Of a stretch of DNA of 64,000 bases, positions 46,497-58,030 are shown in pieces. The position numbers and the translations under genes are program-made. Every line of letters begins with the position of its first letter. The first letter of the stretch is position 1. The notes under the pieces are model-generated. The model was not told the DNA's origin. It saw only the letters and a program-made list of their open reading frames with translations, and did not search any database. This DNA comes from Chondrosia reniformis. Its lineage: Eukaryota; Porifera; Demospongiae; Chondrillida; Chondrillidae. The DNA is taken from assembly GCA_947172415.1 (NCBI GenBank), contig OX359197.1, forward strand, positions 2,790,001 through 2,854,000. The letters are read 5' to 3'.

Positions 46497-46544
46497 TACA
46501 AATACACTTTATCTAACCTTTGCTACAACTCGCTTATTCGGTAG

Positions 46545-47120
46545 CTCCTTCTAATAGGAGAGCATCGACTTGTAATAGTCTCTCTCGAAAGGATGATCTT
46601 CTTTAGCAACGAGGCCGTGACGTTTTCACAACGTCACATGATTCACAAAATGTGCGTACGGAGCAACATACGAAGGTGTTGGTGACGCGTTAGAAGAACA
46701 TCGCAATACATCACCAGATTGTGCAATCCTAACTTTCATTCTCTCTTGATTATTTTGCTCACTTAATTAAGCAAAACTTCACCAGTCGTTTCTTATACAC
46801 ATGTACGATTATATATGCTGATTTTACAGTTATCTCACAAATTGAAATTGCTTATCAATATAACACATGGTTTGCATATAAATTTCCCATAAGTTTTCTA
46901 TAGTCCTATGGCCTTTTATATCCAATTTTTTTCCTCTGTTTTCTAAGCAACGGAGACTAAATAAAAATCACCAATTTAAAATGAGTTTTATACCCTAAAC
47001 TTGATTATGATATGCCCATTTTGTTTTTAGGTTCTTTCTTGGAGGCATATGAATTATTTAATTATATTATTTATTTATATTTTATTAGATTACCTATGTA
47101 TATTGTAACTCGCAGTGTAT
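46545..47120 (+). repeat. Dispersed repeat (ATAGGAGAGC family), copy 2
   Basis: Direct repeat of 37129-37715. It differs by many substitutions, for example GCATCGACTTGTAATAG in place of GCGTCGACTTGTCATAG. It passes without a gap into a 5'-truncated GC-hairpin repeat. Confidence 0.75.
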
Positions 47121-47412
47121 ATATAATACAAGTTAACTCATTTTATATGTCCATATATGTGTAATACGAGTTCTTAAGCAACTATTGTAACACTTTATTT
47201 ATACGTCAATACATCGTTTTTGCAAATGGCAGCGTTCAGGAAGCTTTAGTTAACAAAGCTTTTCTGTCGCTATTTATAATTTTCAGGACACTTAAGCGTC
47301 CTCAATTGTAAGGATTAACAATAATATATTAAAGCCCAACGATGCGGCCAAGTAGTTAAAGTAAATTCTGGGGGCAGCAGTCCTACGAGTTTTTAAACTC
47401 AAAATACTTGTT
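47110..47412 (+). repeat. GC-hairpin repeat, 5'-truncated member
   Basis: Matches 39400-39703 from the AATACGAGTTC block to TTTTTAAACTCAAAATACTTG. The first hairpin is missing. Both arms of the terminal outer stem have mutated (CAAGTAGTTAAAGT against ACTCAAAATACTTG), so it pairs less well. Confidence 0.7.
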
Positions 47413-47974
47413 TTTGATGGCTTCACAGGGTTGCAGTAGATCTAGAGCAAATATAAAAAGAAAGAATAATAGAGTTTGTAAGGTGCTTTGCTTAAAGGTG
47501 CTGAAAATCGTCTGTAGTTAATTGAAGAGAGTCAAAAGTGTTTTAAGTACTTACTTTTTCTTGTATATTAGGCTTCTAAATGGAGTGAATCTATGAACAA
47601 CGAGGTAGATAGTTTTGTATCAATTCGACTAGGAAAGAAAAGTGCGGAATAGGGAGGTGAGACAAAATCAATTAACAGCTAATCTTATGATTAATATTGC
47701 AAGTCAGATGATAAACACTAACAGATAGAGTTCTATATAATGTAGGTACACTGAATAACCTGATCTTAACTATGCAACCTTCAATAACATTAATAATATG
47801 AAGTCCAATTAAATAAATTCCAATTTTGACAACTCCTTGTAATGAAATGACAATTAGCAATCGAAACAAATGGAATCATGCTGTGAGTATTATGCACATG
47901 CTAGTGAGGCCTGGGCTGTACTTTCGATGGCCGTCCAAGTTTTTAGTGGCCCTAAGGACATGAGCTAAATAAGT
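47413..47974. other. No gene recognised
   Basis: Spacer of mixed composition without a convincing frame or repeat. Confidence 0.5.
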
Positions 47975-48365
47975 TGCCTTGAGCACCGGCAAGTTTGTTG
48001 GACCAGTTCCGAGCAGTTCCCATAGAATCTCTGGGTGTGGGCTTAGCCGGTGCTTAAGCCAGAACACGCCGACAAGTGTGTTGGACCTGTTCCGAGCAGT
48101 TCCCATAGAATCTGTGTATGTCGGCTTAGCCTGTGCTTAAGACAGAACATACTTTAAGCAGGGGCAAGTTTGTTGGACCAGTTCCGAACAGTTACCATAG
48201 AATCTGAGGGTGTCGGCTTAGCCTGTACTTAAGCCAGAAAATACTTTAAACAGCGGCAAGCTTGTTGGACCAGTTCCAAGCAGTTCCCATAGAATCTGTG
48301 GATGATGGCTTAACCGGTGCTTAAGCCAGAACTTACTTAAGCACCAGCAAGCTTGTTGGACAAAT
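47975..48365. repeat. Tandem repeat of 83-92 bp units
   Basis: TTGGACC starts at 47998, 48081, 48173, 48265 and (partly) 48356. Each unit reads GCACCGGCAAGTTTG, CAGTTCCGAGCAGTTCCCAT, AGAATCTG, GGCTTAGCCGGTGCTTAAGC. The GAGCACCGGC at one end is the inverse of GCCGGTGCTTAA at the other, so each unit can fold on itself. It directly precedes the minisatellite. Confidence 0.9.
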
Positions 48366-49705
48366 TAGTACCTACAACCAGTAAATATGACCACTACTAG
48401 TACATACAACTAGTTCATACAACTAGTACATACTACTAGTACATAACAAGTACATACTACCTAGTACATATATACAACTAATACATACAGCTAGTACATA
48501 ACTAGTACATACAACCAGTCCATACAACTAGTATATACAACTAGTTCCTACAACTAGTAAATATAACCTGTACAAATACATACAACTAGTACATACTATT
48601 AGTACCTACAACTAGTAAAAATATGACCACTACTAGTACATACAACTAGTTCATACAACTAATACATACAGCTAGTACAATACTAGTACATACAACTAGT
48701 ACATGCAACTTGAAAATATAGGTAGTACCTACAACTGGTATATACAAGTAGTACTAGTACATATATACAACTAGTAAATTTAACTAATACATAAAACTAG
48801 TACATACAAAGAGTCCATACAAGTAGTGGATCCAACTGGTTCCTACAACTAGTAAATATAACCTGTACAAGTACATCCAACTAGTACATACAATTAGTAC
48901 CTACAACTAGTAAATATGACCACTACTAGTATGTACAACTAGTTCATACAAGTAGTACATACTACTAGTACATAACAAGTACATACTACCTAGTACATAC
49001 AACTAGTGCATACAGCTGGTACATAACTAGTACATACAACTAGTACATGCAACAAGTAAATATAGGTAGTACCTACAACTAGTAAATACAAGTAGTACTA
49101 GTACATACAACTAGTAAATATAACTAATACATACAACTAGTACATACAACCAGTCCATACAACTAGTATATACAACTATTACCTTCAACTAGTAAAGTAC
49201 ATACAATAAATACATACAACTAGTCCATACAACTAGTACTACAATGAGTATATAGAACTAGTATATAGAACGAGTACATCATAAGTAGTACTTATAACTA
49301 GTACATACATCTAGTACACACAACTGCTACATAACTAGCACACACAACTAGACCATACAACTAGTACACACAACTGGTATATACAACTAGTACTTACAAC
49401 TAGTACAAACAACTAGTACATAAAACTAATGCCTACCTAGTTCCTTCTATAACTAGTACTAGAACCTAAAACTAGAAAATACAACTAGTACATATAACTA
49501 GTACATTCAACTAGTACATATTCCAAGTACATACACATATAACCATTACATATAAAGAGTACGTATAACTGGTACATACACCTAGTAAATTATACTACTA
49601 TTACAACTAGTACACACAACTAGTACATAAAACCATGACACAAAACTACTAAATATAACTAGTTCATACATATATAACTAGTACATATAAATACATTGCA
49701 TCAGA
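48366..49705. repeat. 13-bp minisatellite, plus-oriented array
   Basis: About 100 degenerate units of ACTAGTACATACA. ACTAGT is the most constant part. Variants include GTCCATACA, GTTCATACA and GTACCTACA. Confidence 0.95.
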
Positions 49706-51887
49706 ACTACTCATGTACACCTACACTAATGATCTTCTGCCTATGGCCAAAAGGGCCAGGAGGAAAGGGAGGCAGGGCTGTGTGGACTCTCTACTGCCGG
49801 ATCAAACAATCGGTCTAGATGCCAAAATTATGGAAAGCCACTTAGTGTGGCATGGATCGATTATGAGAAGGCATATGCGAGAGTCCCTCACAAGTGGGTG
49901 ATGAAGGTGCTAAAAACCATCAAGTGCCCAGGTTGGATTCGGAGGTCTATAGAGCTCTTCTACAAACACTGGGCTACTGTGCTTGAGTTGAGGACTGCGG
50001 GGAAGGTGGTTAGGAGCACCCCTGTTGAATATAACAGGGAACTCTTCCAAGGAGACTCCTTGCCGCCACTCCTTTTTGTCTGGCCATAGCTCCCATATCC
50101 CAACTTCTTAACAGAACCAAGGGATATACCCTCTGGCATGATGGAGAAAGGAACACCATGTCACACTTGTTGTACATGGATGACCTTAAGATATATGCTG
50201 GAGGGCCTGATAAACTCAGGGAAGCCATGGAATGTGTGGAGAAAACCTCAAATGCCATTGGCATGAGGTTTGGAGTGAGAAAGTGTGGAACAGCTCACAT
50301 GCACAAGGGGAAAGTTCTGGCTGGCCCAGACAACCCTGAACGCAGTGAAGAATCCATAAGGAGCCTTGAAAAAGTTACTACTTATAAGTACCTAGGGCTG
50401 GAACAACTGTTTCAGGTAGATGACAGCAAGGTCAAAGCTTGCTTGATCAATGAATTGAGGAGGAGACTCCACAAAGTGTGGAGCTCTCACCTCAATGGTA
50501 ACAATGCTGCAGAAGCCTCTTAATGTTGTGTGCTTCTCTATTGAGATATTCTTACCCAGTTTTGAGGTTGACTCAATGTGAGCTTCTAAAACGGGAGCGA
50601 ATGGTGAGAAAGATCATGGGAAAGTACCAGTGTCGTCACTATAACTCTGCCATTGAATAAGTGAACTTGCCTCGCTCTCAAGGTGGTAGAAGGCTCTGTA
50701 GTTTACCTTTGGATCAGGATAGGGCTGTGGTGAATCTGGCAAGATACCTCCATACTGCCAATGATCCACTCACAGCTGTTGTGGTTAAACACCAAGAGTG
50801 GCTGGAGTGCTCAATGCAGAGGAGGACTGTCTTGAAGGAAGCCAGATTGATACTGGGAAGCCACGGAATAGAACTAGAACCGGAAATGTGGCTAAAGGCA
50901 GATCCCTCACAAAATACGGTAAAAGAATGGAGGAGAGTGGCATGTGAGCTCCGGGAGGCTCAGACTGAAAGGTTAAAAAGTAACGTAGCCGAAAAGTCTC
51001 ACCAGGGCTCATATCACAGACAAGTCACATGGGTGGCTTTCTGAGGGGAGACTCAGACCTCAAAGTGAGGCTCTGATTCTCACAGCCCAAGACGATGTGC
51101 TCCACACTATGTGGTACCAAAATAGGAATATGAGGAATTCTAGCCTCCTAATGTGCAGAGAATGTGGCAAGGCTATTGAAACAGTCAAACACCCACTAAA
51201 CATGTGTGAGCCAAAGGGATTTTCTCTCAACAAAGAGAGGCATGACCCGGCAATACTGATAGTGTTGTGGAGATTGTTGAAAGAATATGGATTCAAACAG
51301 GAAGAGCCCTGGAACGAATTAGAAGCAAAACCAGTCTATGATAATAGGTCTGTCAAAATCTTGTGGGATCCTTGTATCCTTACAGATGAAGAAATGACAG
51401 AAAGAAGGCCAGACTTAGTGGTTGAGGATCAGCTATGTAATTCCATCTACATTATTGTGATGTCAGTTCCTACTGACAGCAATATTAATGGAAGATGGCA
51501 AGAGAAGTTCCAAAAGTACCAGAAGCTGGCTGCTGATATGAGGAAAGAATTTAAGGGTTACCGATTTAAGGTAGTCCCAATGATAATTGGTGCTTTGGGG
51601 ACAGTGGATACGCTCCTGGAAGACCTTAGGGGAATTCCAAAGCTGTTAAAAAGTGCAGTAGAAATGATGAGAGCCATGCAGAGAACTGTTCTCTCTTCGA
51701 CTGTAAGGATATTGAGGTGAAATCTATCTGTTGAGGGATTGGGGGCTTCTGGCTAAAAACCCAAAGAAGGGAAAACATAACTGACGGAGGGTTGTCCAAG
51801 CCAGATACTCCTTGCCTAAGAAACTAAGACAAGAAGTTAAAGGTTCTCCGTTAAGGCTTTTGTTTCCAAAGTAAAATTAATTGTATG
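49706..51887 (+). mobile_element. R2-like non-LTR retrotransposon, 5'-truncated
   Basis: One ORF2-like region plus about 170 bp of 3' sequence, inserted between two minisatellite arrays of opposite unit orientation. The 5' end is missing: it starts within the RT. No poly-A or TAA tail is seen; the 3' end simply meets the array after AAAATTAATTGTATGGACTA. Confidence 0.75.
49728..51720 (+). pseudogene. RT with restriction-like endonuclease end (R2/NeSL type)
   Basis: RT blocks are in order: KGRQGCVDSLLPDQTI; after a frameshift near 49845, AWIDYEKAYARVPHKWVMKV (motif A); ELFQGDSLPPLLFV (motif B); LLYMDDLKIYA (motif C, 50170); and MRFGVRKCGTAHM. After a stop at 50521 and a poorly kept stretch come NLPRSQGGRRLCSLPL, then a zinc segment CRECGKAIETVKHPLNMC (51154). 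Last is a C-terminal domain with RPDLVVED, IYIIVMSVPTDSNI and MIIGALGTVDTL, which fits the restriction-like endonuclease of R2-type elements. These elements often insert at specific sequences. Stops at 50087, 50521 and 51042 and frameshifts make this copy inactive. Confidence 0.75.
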
Positions 51888-52192
51888 GACTAGTTTTACG
51901 TACTAGTTGTATATTCTAGTTATATGTACTAGTTGTATGTGCTAGTTATATATACTAGTTGTATGTACTAAATGTGTGTACTAGTTGTACATAAAGGTAT
52001 TAGTAGTATTGTATAGTTGTATGTACTAGTTGTATGTACTAGTTGTTTATTCCAGTTGTATGTACTAGTTGAATGGACTAGGTGTATGTACTATTTATAT
52101 GTACTGGTTACATGTGGATATATTAGTTGTATGTAGCAGTTGTGTGTACTAGTACTATGTATTAGTTGTATGTACTAGTTTTAGGTACTAAT
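51888..52192. repeat. 13-bp minisatellite, minus-oriented array
   Basis: Units read ACTAGTTGTATGT, the reverse complement of those left of the R2-like element. It ends where the Penelope-like copy begins. Confidence 0.95.
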
Positions 52193-53140
52193 GGAATAAG
52201 GATTTCTTCTAACTGCGTCGAACTTTTCTTTATAATGGTTCATCTTTCGACTTTTTTGAGCGTCTAGAGATGCAGTTTTTTCGATTCTTCTGTCTGCCAA
52301 ACGTTTCGACCCTGGGGGCCTTCTTCAGTGACTGCTGTTGGTCTTCAAGGTGTCTTCATTTATAGGCATCTTTTCCTGCCATTTTCGATTACCTCATCAA
52401 TGTTGTCATCAGTTACATCATTTCCGAAGGAAGGAGAGGTAAAGAGAGTATTCATAAAAAAGGGTTTCCAACCACTTCTTAGTACAATTCCTTGATCTAA
52501 GTTCATTCTTACCTGACATTGTTGGATCTTCAGGGCTTCCTTAATCCTTCTTCTGTACCAGTTCTCTTCCCTCTCCACCACTCTGGCTTGACTCCACTCA
52601 ATTGGATGGCCAGTTTTTAGGGAGTGAACAGCTAAGCCATTGTTCACATCCCCCATCCTGACGGCACGTTTGTGTTCCGCCATCCTGACTTTTAGCATTC
52701 TTCCTGTTTCTCCAGTGTACACTGCAGGGCAACTAGAACAGGGGATCTGGTAAACGACCCCTTTATTATCCATGGTAGGCTGTGGTTGTTTAGGCCTAGA
52801 GAGGATACTCCTCCGTGATCTCTGCTTTGTGAAGATGGTTTCAATGTTCATCTTCCGGCATGTTCTGGAGATCATTTCACTAAGACCTTTCACATATGGA
52901 ATAAAAAGTTTACGTTCACCATCTACCCTACTTCCCTGGTTCCGTTGTCTCTTCTTCATGTGCCTAGCAGCAACCTTACTGGGGTATCCATTGGCCCGGA
53001 GTACCCCTTTCAGGTGATCTTTTTCCTCTTGTAGGACACTGGATCCAGCACCACAGTTCTTCTCCCCTCTGTCCCTGAGGCAAAGGCAATGCCAGCTTTC
53101 ACCCTAGGATGGTGATGGGATGAGAAGTGAAGGTATCTAT
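52193..53140 (-). mobile_element. Penelope-like element, inverted partial copy
   Basis: The reverse complement of about 54,808-55,720, very similar, and extending a further 30 bp to GGAATAAGGATTTCTTC, whose inverse lies at 53147-53163. Its minus-strand frame 52360-52959 encodes an open GIY-YIG nuclease: VYQIPCSSCPAVYTGETGRM, then KVRMAEHKRAV and NGLAVHSLKTGHPIEWS. Such inverted partial copies joined to a forward copy are a known habit of Penelope elements. Confidence 0.85.
52296..52332 (-). ncRNA. Hammerhead-like motif in the inverted Penelope copy
   Basis: The same sequence as 55624-55660 on the opposite strand: GTCA, CTGAAGA, stem II GGCCC/GGGTC, GAAACGTT, TGGC. Confidence 0.5.
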
Positions 53141-53175
53141 CTGTGTGAAGAAATCCTTATTCCATTATTGATGGC

Positions 53176-55596
53176 TCAGAGCGAGCTAAAATCGCCGTGT
53201 GCTACCAACTTAGGAATATCAAAAACACATCGCCGTGACCGTAATCATCTTGTTTTCTTCCTCAGATGTAGGGACAAGAAGATCGTGCATAAAGGACTTC
53301 GAATAAAGCTCCCAATTGTCACGGAAAAGGCCAAACAATTAGTGTTTCGCACGTTCATGGCTCTAGTACGTGAACATATCGGTGTGGCTCGTAGGACATT
53401 ACACCACTCCTGAATCCTGTTGGAATCCTGTGAAGTTTCCTTAATGAAGTTGGTCAGCAGGGAATCCTTCTCTAAACTGAAGGAATGGAGTGACAACATT
53501 CCTGAAAGGACCTTCCAGGAAACCAAGGAGAGGCATAGGGTGAAGTTCCAGTCTCTGCTAAACAGGAACATCAAGGTCAACAGGTTCACTCCCACTGACC
53601 CAGAAAAAGTGATCATCAACCTTTCTAAGACGGATGTGACACCACAACAGAGACATGTTCTTACCCTTGGCCTTAATTTTATACCAACTCCTCGTCACAT
53701 TCCACAGGTTGACATTATGGCGGGGACAGAATCCTTAGCTCGTTTCTTACCTGGTCACCAGGAAGAACAACTCAGGAGTGATGTCCAACGATGCCTGTCA
53801 CAAACTGGGATCCTGAGCCCTAATCTGACCAAACGTCAGACAGCAGCCATCAAGGAGCTTAAGGTGGACTCTGATACCATCATTCCTCCAGCAGACAAGG
53901 GAAATGCCACAGTCCTCCTGGACAAACAAGAGTACAACCGCAAAGTAAGGGAACTTTTGGATGATAGGAGCTATCAACCAATCAAAAAGAACCCAACATT
54001 GAAAATAGAACGGAAGGTAACTGAAGTTCTCCAGTCACTGGAAAAAAATGGCAAACTCCCCAATGATCTGAGGAAGAGGGTTCAGAACCAACAAAGCTCC
54101 TCCCCCCAGTTATATGGACTCCCAAAGATCCATAAGACCAGTTGCCCCTTGAGACCTATTTTTTCCTCTATAAACTCCCCTACCTACCACCTATCCAGAT
54201 ATCTGGTGAATATCCTGTCACCCTTGTGGGGGAACACTCCTCACTTTGTGAGGAACTCGGAGGACTTTGTGAAGAAAATCAGGGGATTACAAGTAAAGAA
54301 TGAAGATAAGTTAATCAGCTTTGATGTGAAGAGCTTGTTTACGAAGGTACCTATAGATCTCTCCTTACAGATCATTGATAGGAGGCTGAGGGAAGATAAC
54401 ACCCTATCAGACCGGACCACTCTGGACCCTCCCACCATCACAACACTCACAGAACTCTGTCTTAGGACAACTTACTTCCAGTACAGTAACGAGTTCTTTG
54501 AGCAGAAGGATGGGCAGCCATGGGCTCTCCAGTGGTGGCAAACATCTTCATGGAGAGTTTGAAAATGAAGCCCTCCAGGAGGCTGGCTCCAAACCTAGGC
54601 TCTGCTACGTTATGTAGACGACACCTTTGTCATCTGGAGCCAAGGTAGGGATCAACTGGAGGATTTTCTGTCTTTCCTTAATGGAAGACACGGAAACATC
54701 CAGTTGACCATGGAGGAGGAGACCGATGATGGCTCTATCCCGTTTCTTGATGTGCTAGTGAAGAAGAACAAAGGAAGTTTGAGTACATCCGTGTACAGAA
54801 AACCAATCCACATGGATAGATACCTTCACTTCTCATCCCATCACCATCCTAGGGTGAAAGCTGGCATTGCTTTTGCCTCAAGGACAGAGCGGAGAATATC
54901 TGTGGTGCTGGATCCAGTGTCCTACAAGAGGAAAAAGATCACCTGAAAGGGGTACTCCGGGCCAACGGATACCCCAGTAAGGTTGCTGCTAGGCACATGA
55001 AGAAGAGACAACGAAACCAGGGAAGTAGGGAAGATGGTAAACGTAAACGTTTTATTCCATATGTGAAAGGCCTCAGTGAAATGATCTCCAGAACATGCCG
55101 GAAGATGAACATTGAAACCATCTTCACAAAGCAGAGATCACTGAGAAGTATCCTCTCTAGGCCTAAACAACCACAGCCTACCATGGATAATAAAGGGGTC
55201 GTTTACCAGATCCCCTGTTCTAGTTGCCCTGCAGTGTACACTGGAGAAACAGGAAGAATGCTAAAAGTCAGGATGGCGGAGCACAAACGTGCCGTCAGGA
55301 TGGGGGATGTGAACAATGGCTTAGCTGTTCACTCCCTAAAAACTGGCCATCCAATTGAGTGGAGTCAAGCCAGAGTGGTGGAGAGGGAAGAGAACTGGTA
55401 CAGAAGAAGGATTAAGGAAGCCCTGAAGATCCAACAATGTCAGGTAAGAATGAACTTAGATCAAGGAATTGTACTAAGAAGTGGTTGGAAACCCTTTTTT
55501 ATGAATACTCTCTTTACCTCTCCTTCCTTCGGAAACGATGTAACTGATGACAACATTGATGAGGTAATCGAAAATGGCAGGAAAAGATGCCTATAA
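53176..55596 (+). pseudogene. Penelope RT and GIY-YIG endonuclease
   Basis: The first segment (to 53412) has RNHLVFFLRCRDKKIVHKGL, a typical N-terminus. The second (53420-54562) includes VTPQQRHVLTLGLNFIPTPR, IPPADKGNATVLLDKQEYNR, PQLYGLPKIHK and the motif A region ISFDVKSLFTKVP. A frameshift near 54515 leads to MGSPVVANIFMESFE, then LRYVDDTFVIW-like catalytic sequence near 54605. IPFLDVLVKK and VYRKPIHMDRYLHFSSHHHP follow (54704-54946). After another shift the nuclease frame 54997-55596 is intact: CSSC linker, GETGR, RMAEH. Three frame breaks make this copy inactive. Penelope enzymes resemble telomerase RT and use the GIY-YIG nuclease for integration. Confidence 0.85.
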
Positions 55597-55623
55597 ATGA
55601 AGACACCTTGAAGGCCAACAGCA

Positions 55624-55660
55624 GTCACTGAAGAAGGCCCCCAGGGTCGAAACGTTTGGC
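55624..55660 (+). ncRNA. Hammerhead ribozyme-like motif of the Penelope element
   Basis: CTGAAGA at 55628-55634 is the core with A at the variable seventh position. Stem II is GGCCC/GGGTC around CCA. GAAA at 55649-55652 is followed by CGTT, with self-complementary ACGT as a minimal helix III. Helix I pairs GTCA (55624-55627) with TGGC (55657-55660). The cut is expected after 55656. Helix III could form only between two copies, so monomer activity should be weak. Confidence 0.5.
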
Positions 55661-55731
55661 AGACAGAAGAATCGAAAAAACTGCATCTCTAGACGCTCAA
55701 AAAAGTCGAAAGATGAACCTTTACAAAGATT

Positions 55732-56223
55732 GTAGGTACTAGTTCTCTGTACTAAATGTATGTACTAGTTGTACTTAAAAGTACAAGTTGTATATTCTAG
55801 TTGTATATATTAGTTGAATGTACTAATTGTATGTACTAATTGTATGTACTAGTACTATGTTTTAGTTGTATGTACTAGTTGTATGTACTAGGACTATGCA
55901 CTAGTTGTATGTACTAAATGTATACACTAGTTGTACTTAAAGGTACTAGTTGTATGGTGTAGTTGTATGTAGTAGTTTTATAGGTCTAGTTTTATGTTGT
56001 AGTTATATGTACTAGTTGTATGTACTAGTTGTATATTCTAGTTATATGTACTAGTTGTGTGTGCTAGTTATATATACTAGTTGTATGTACTAGTACTACG
56101 TACTAGTTGTATGTACTACTTGTATGTATATACTAGTTTTATGTGCTAGTTGTATGTACTAGTTGTATGAACCAGTTGCATGTACTAGTACTATGTTTTA
56201 GTTGTATGTACTAGTTGTATGGA
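55732..56223. repeat. 13-bp minisatellite, minus-oriented array
   Basis: ACTAGTTGTATGT units with scattered substitutions, between the Penelope element and a LINE 3' end. Confidence 0.95.
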
Positions 56224-56548
56224 GCAATTGGGGGTGCTGGTGGCCTGGAAGCTAGGAGCAAAAGATTAAAAGCCAAGACACAATGGGATGGCCTGAGCTC
56301 ACCCCCAGGGCAGAGAAGAAAAAAAAGAAAGAAAGAAAGAAAGAAAAGTGGCACCCCCTACCATCAACATCTGCCCAAACTGATTACTGACTGATTAACT
56401 ATTAACTGATCTGTGTATATGTGTGTATGTGTTGATATTTACTTTAATTTCTGTACGTTAAAACTGGGCCCCATGAAAAGTAGCCCCTGGCTAATTGGGT
56501 ATCCCAGTATAAATAAGATAAGTAAAGTAAAGTAAAGTAATTGAAGTT
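56224..56548 (+). mobile_element. LINE-like 3' end inserted in the minisatellite
   Basis: About 325 bp of unrelated sequence with a GAAA-rich microsatellite (56313-56345). A conserved-looking end, CCCCTGGCTAATTGGGTATC, is followed by a short (GTAAA)n tail at 56520-56540. The tailed end and abrupt borders suggest a 5'-truncated LINE or a SINE. Confidence 0.55.
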
Positions 56549-57285
56549 ACTAGTTGTATGTACTAAATGTATAAACTAGTATTACTTAAATGGTACTAGT
56601 TGTATGAGACTAGGTGTAGGTACTAGTTGCATATTCTAGTTATATGTACTAGTTGTAAGTGCTAGTTACATATATATACTAGTTGTATGTACTAGTTGTA
56701 TGTTCTAGTTGTATGTACTAGTTGCATGTATATACATGTTTTATGTGCTAGTTGTATGTACTAGATGTATGTACTAGTTGTAAGGACTACTTGTATGTAC
56801 TAGTTATATGGTACTAGGTGTATGTACTAGGTGTATGTACTAGTTTTATGTACTAGTTCTATTGTCTAGTTGTATGTACCTGTTGTATGTACTAGTTGTA
56901 TGAACCAGATACTAGACGTATGTAGTAGTTCTATTTTCTAGTTGTATGTACTAGTTGAGTGTATTAGTTGTGTATGAACTAGTGGTATGTACTAATTGTT
57001 TGTACTAGTTGTACTTAAAAGTACTAGTTGTATGTACTACTTGTATGTACTAGTACTATGTACTAGTTAAGTACTCAATGTATATACTAGTTGTACTTCA
57101 AAGGTACTAGTCGTACGGTGTAGTTTTATGTACTAGTTGTATAGTCTAGTTTTATGTAATAGTTAAATGTACTAGTTGTATGTACTAGTTGTTTATTCTG
57201 GTTGTATGTACTAGTACTATGTTTTTGTTGTATGTACTAGTTGTATGGAGTAATTGAATGTACTAGTTGTATATACTAAATATGA
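56549..57285. repeat. 13-bp minisatellite, minus-oriented array
   Basis: Continuation of the array right of the LINE-like insert. Units are more degenerate, with several GTTCTA and CAATGT variants. Confidence 0.95.
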
Positions 57286-58030
57286 GAGAGTACGATAGTA
57301 CTCTCTATGTAGGGATGGTACTGGTTGTTTCGTTTTCCCCATACATTGATATAGGAGCGAAATTCCGAATTAGGCTGAAAATCGCCGAAAGGAGACTATG
57401 TAGAGTTAAATATAGAACAAACATGCTATAAATTGGCCTTGAAGGCAAGCGACCGTGTATCGTTGGCAAATGAATGAACTTTCAAATCTCCCATTTTCGT
57501 TTTCTTCTTCTTCCTCTTCTTCTTCATCTTCTTGGCCCGCTGTAACTAAAAAACGAAATAAGCCTTCGGACTACTTCTTAAGTGAAAATACTCTAAATTT
57601 TCCGAACTGTATTCTTTTGTAGAAGCGAGAGCGATAACGCTATTATTGAGTATGACAGTTTTCATGGCCTCCGAGTCAAGACCTCAATAAATTTGCCATT
57701 TTAATGACGCAATATTCAGTCGAACATTGCAAAACCAAAGTGGTTTAAAATTCGACGAATTCCTAGCTTATGCTCCATTAAAAGTACAGAAACTAGAGAA
57801 CAATAAAAAAAATTTTCACAAAAATAGTGAGGATGTAGGGATGGCACAAAAAGCCAAGAAACAAGAAAGGGATGTTACACAGTGAAGCATTAGCTATGCA
57901 TGAATCCTACAAGAAAGGGTGTTGTATGATTCATGCATATACAGCTAATGCTTCACTGTGTAACATCCCCTTCTTGTTTCTCTGCTTTTTGTGCCATCCC
58001 TACATCTTCACTAGAATATGTTGATTGTTT
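57286..58030. mobile_element. Composite insert with a foldback
   Basis: A non-repetitive block of about 740 bp in the array. Its right end is a foldback of about 185 bp: AGTGAGGATGTAGGGATGGC at 57828 and ATGTTACACAGTGAAGCATT at 57872 recur inverted up to 58013, with a 20-nt loop near 57912. GTAGGGATGG is also present at 57321 near the left end, so the block may be bounded by related ends. Short CTTCTTCTTC-type runs lie near 57507. No coding signal. Confidence 0.6.

Larger units (their letters stand above)
53141..55731 (+). mobile_element. Penelope-like retroelement, forward copy
   Basis: Runs from the GAAGAAATCCTTATTCC block, the mirror of the left copy's outer end, through RT and GIY-YIG coding parts to the hammerhead-like motif. 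It meets the minisatellite after GAACCTTTACAAAGATTG. Together with the inverted copy it fills about 3.5 kb within the array. Confidence 0.85.

Noticed and set aside
53245..53619. Minus-strand frame of 124 codons inside the Penelope element
   Set aside because: It is antisense to the well-supported Penelope coding frames.
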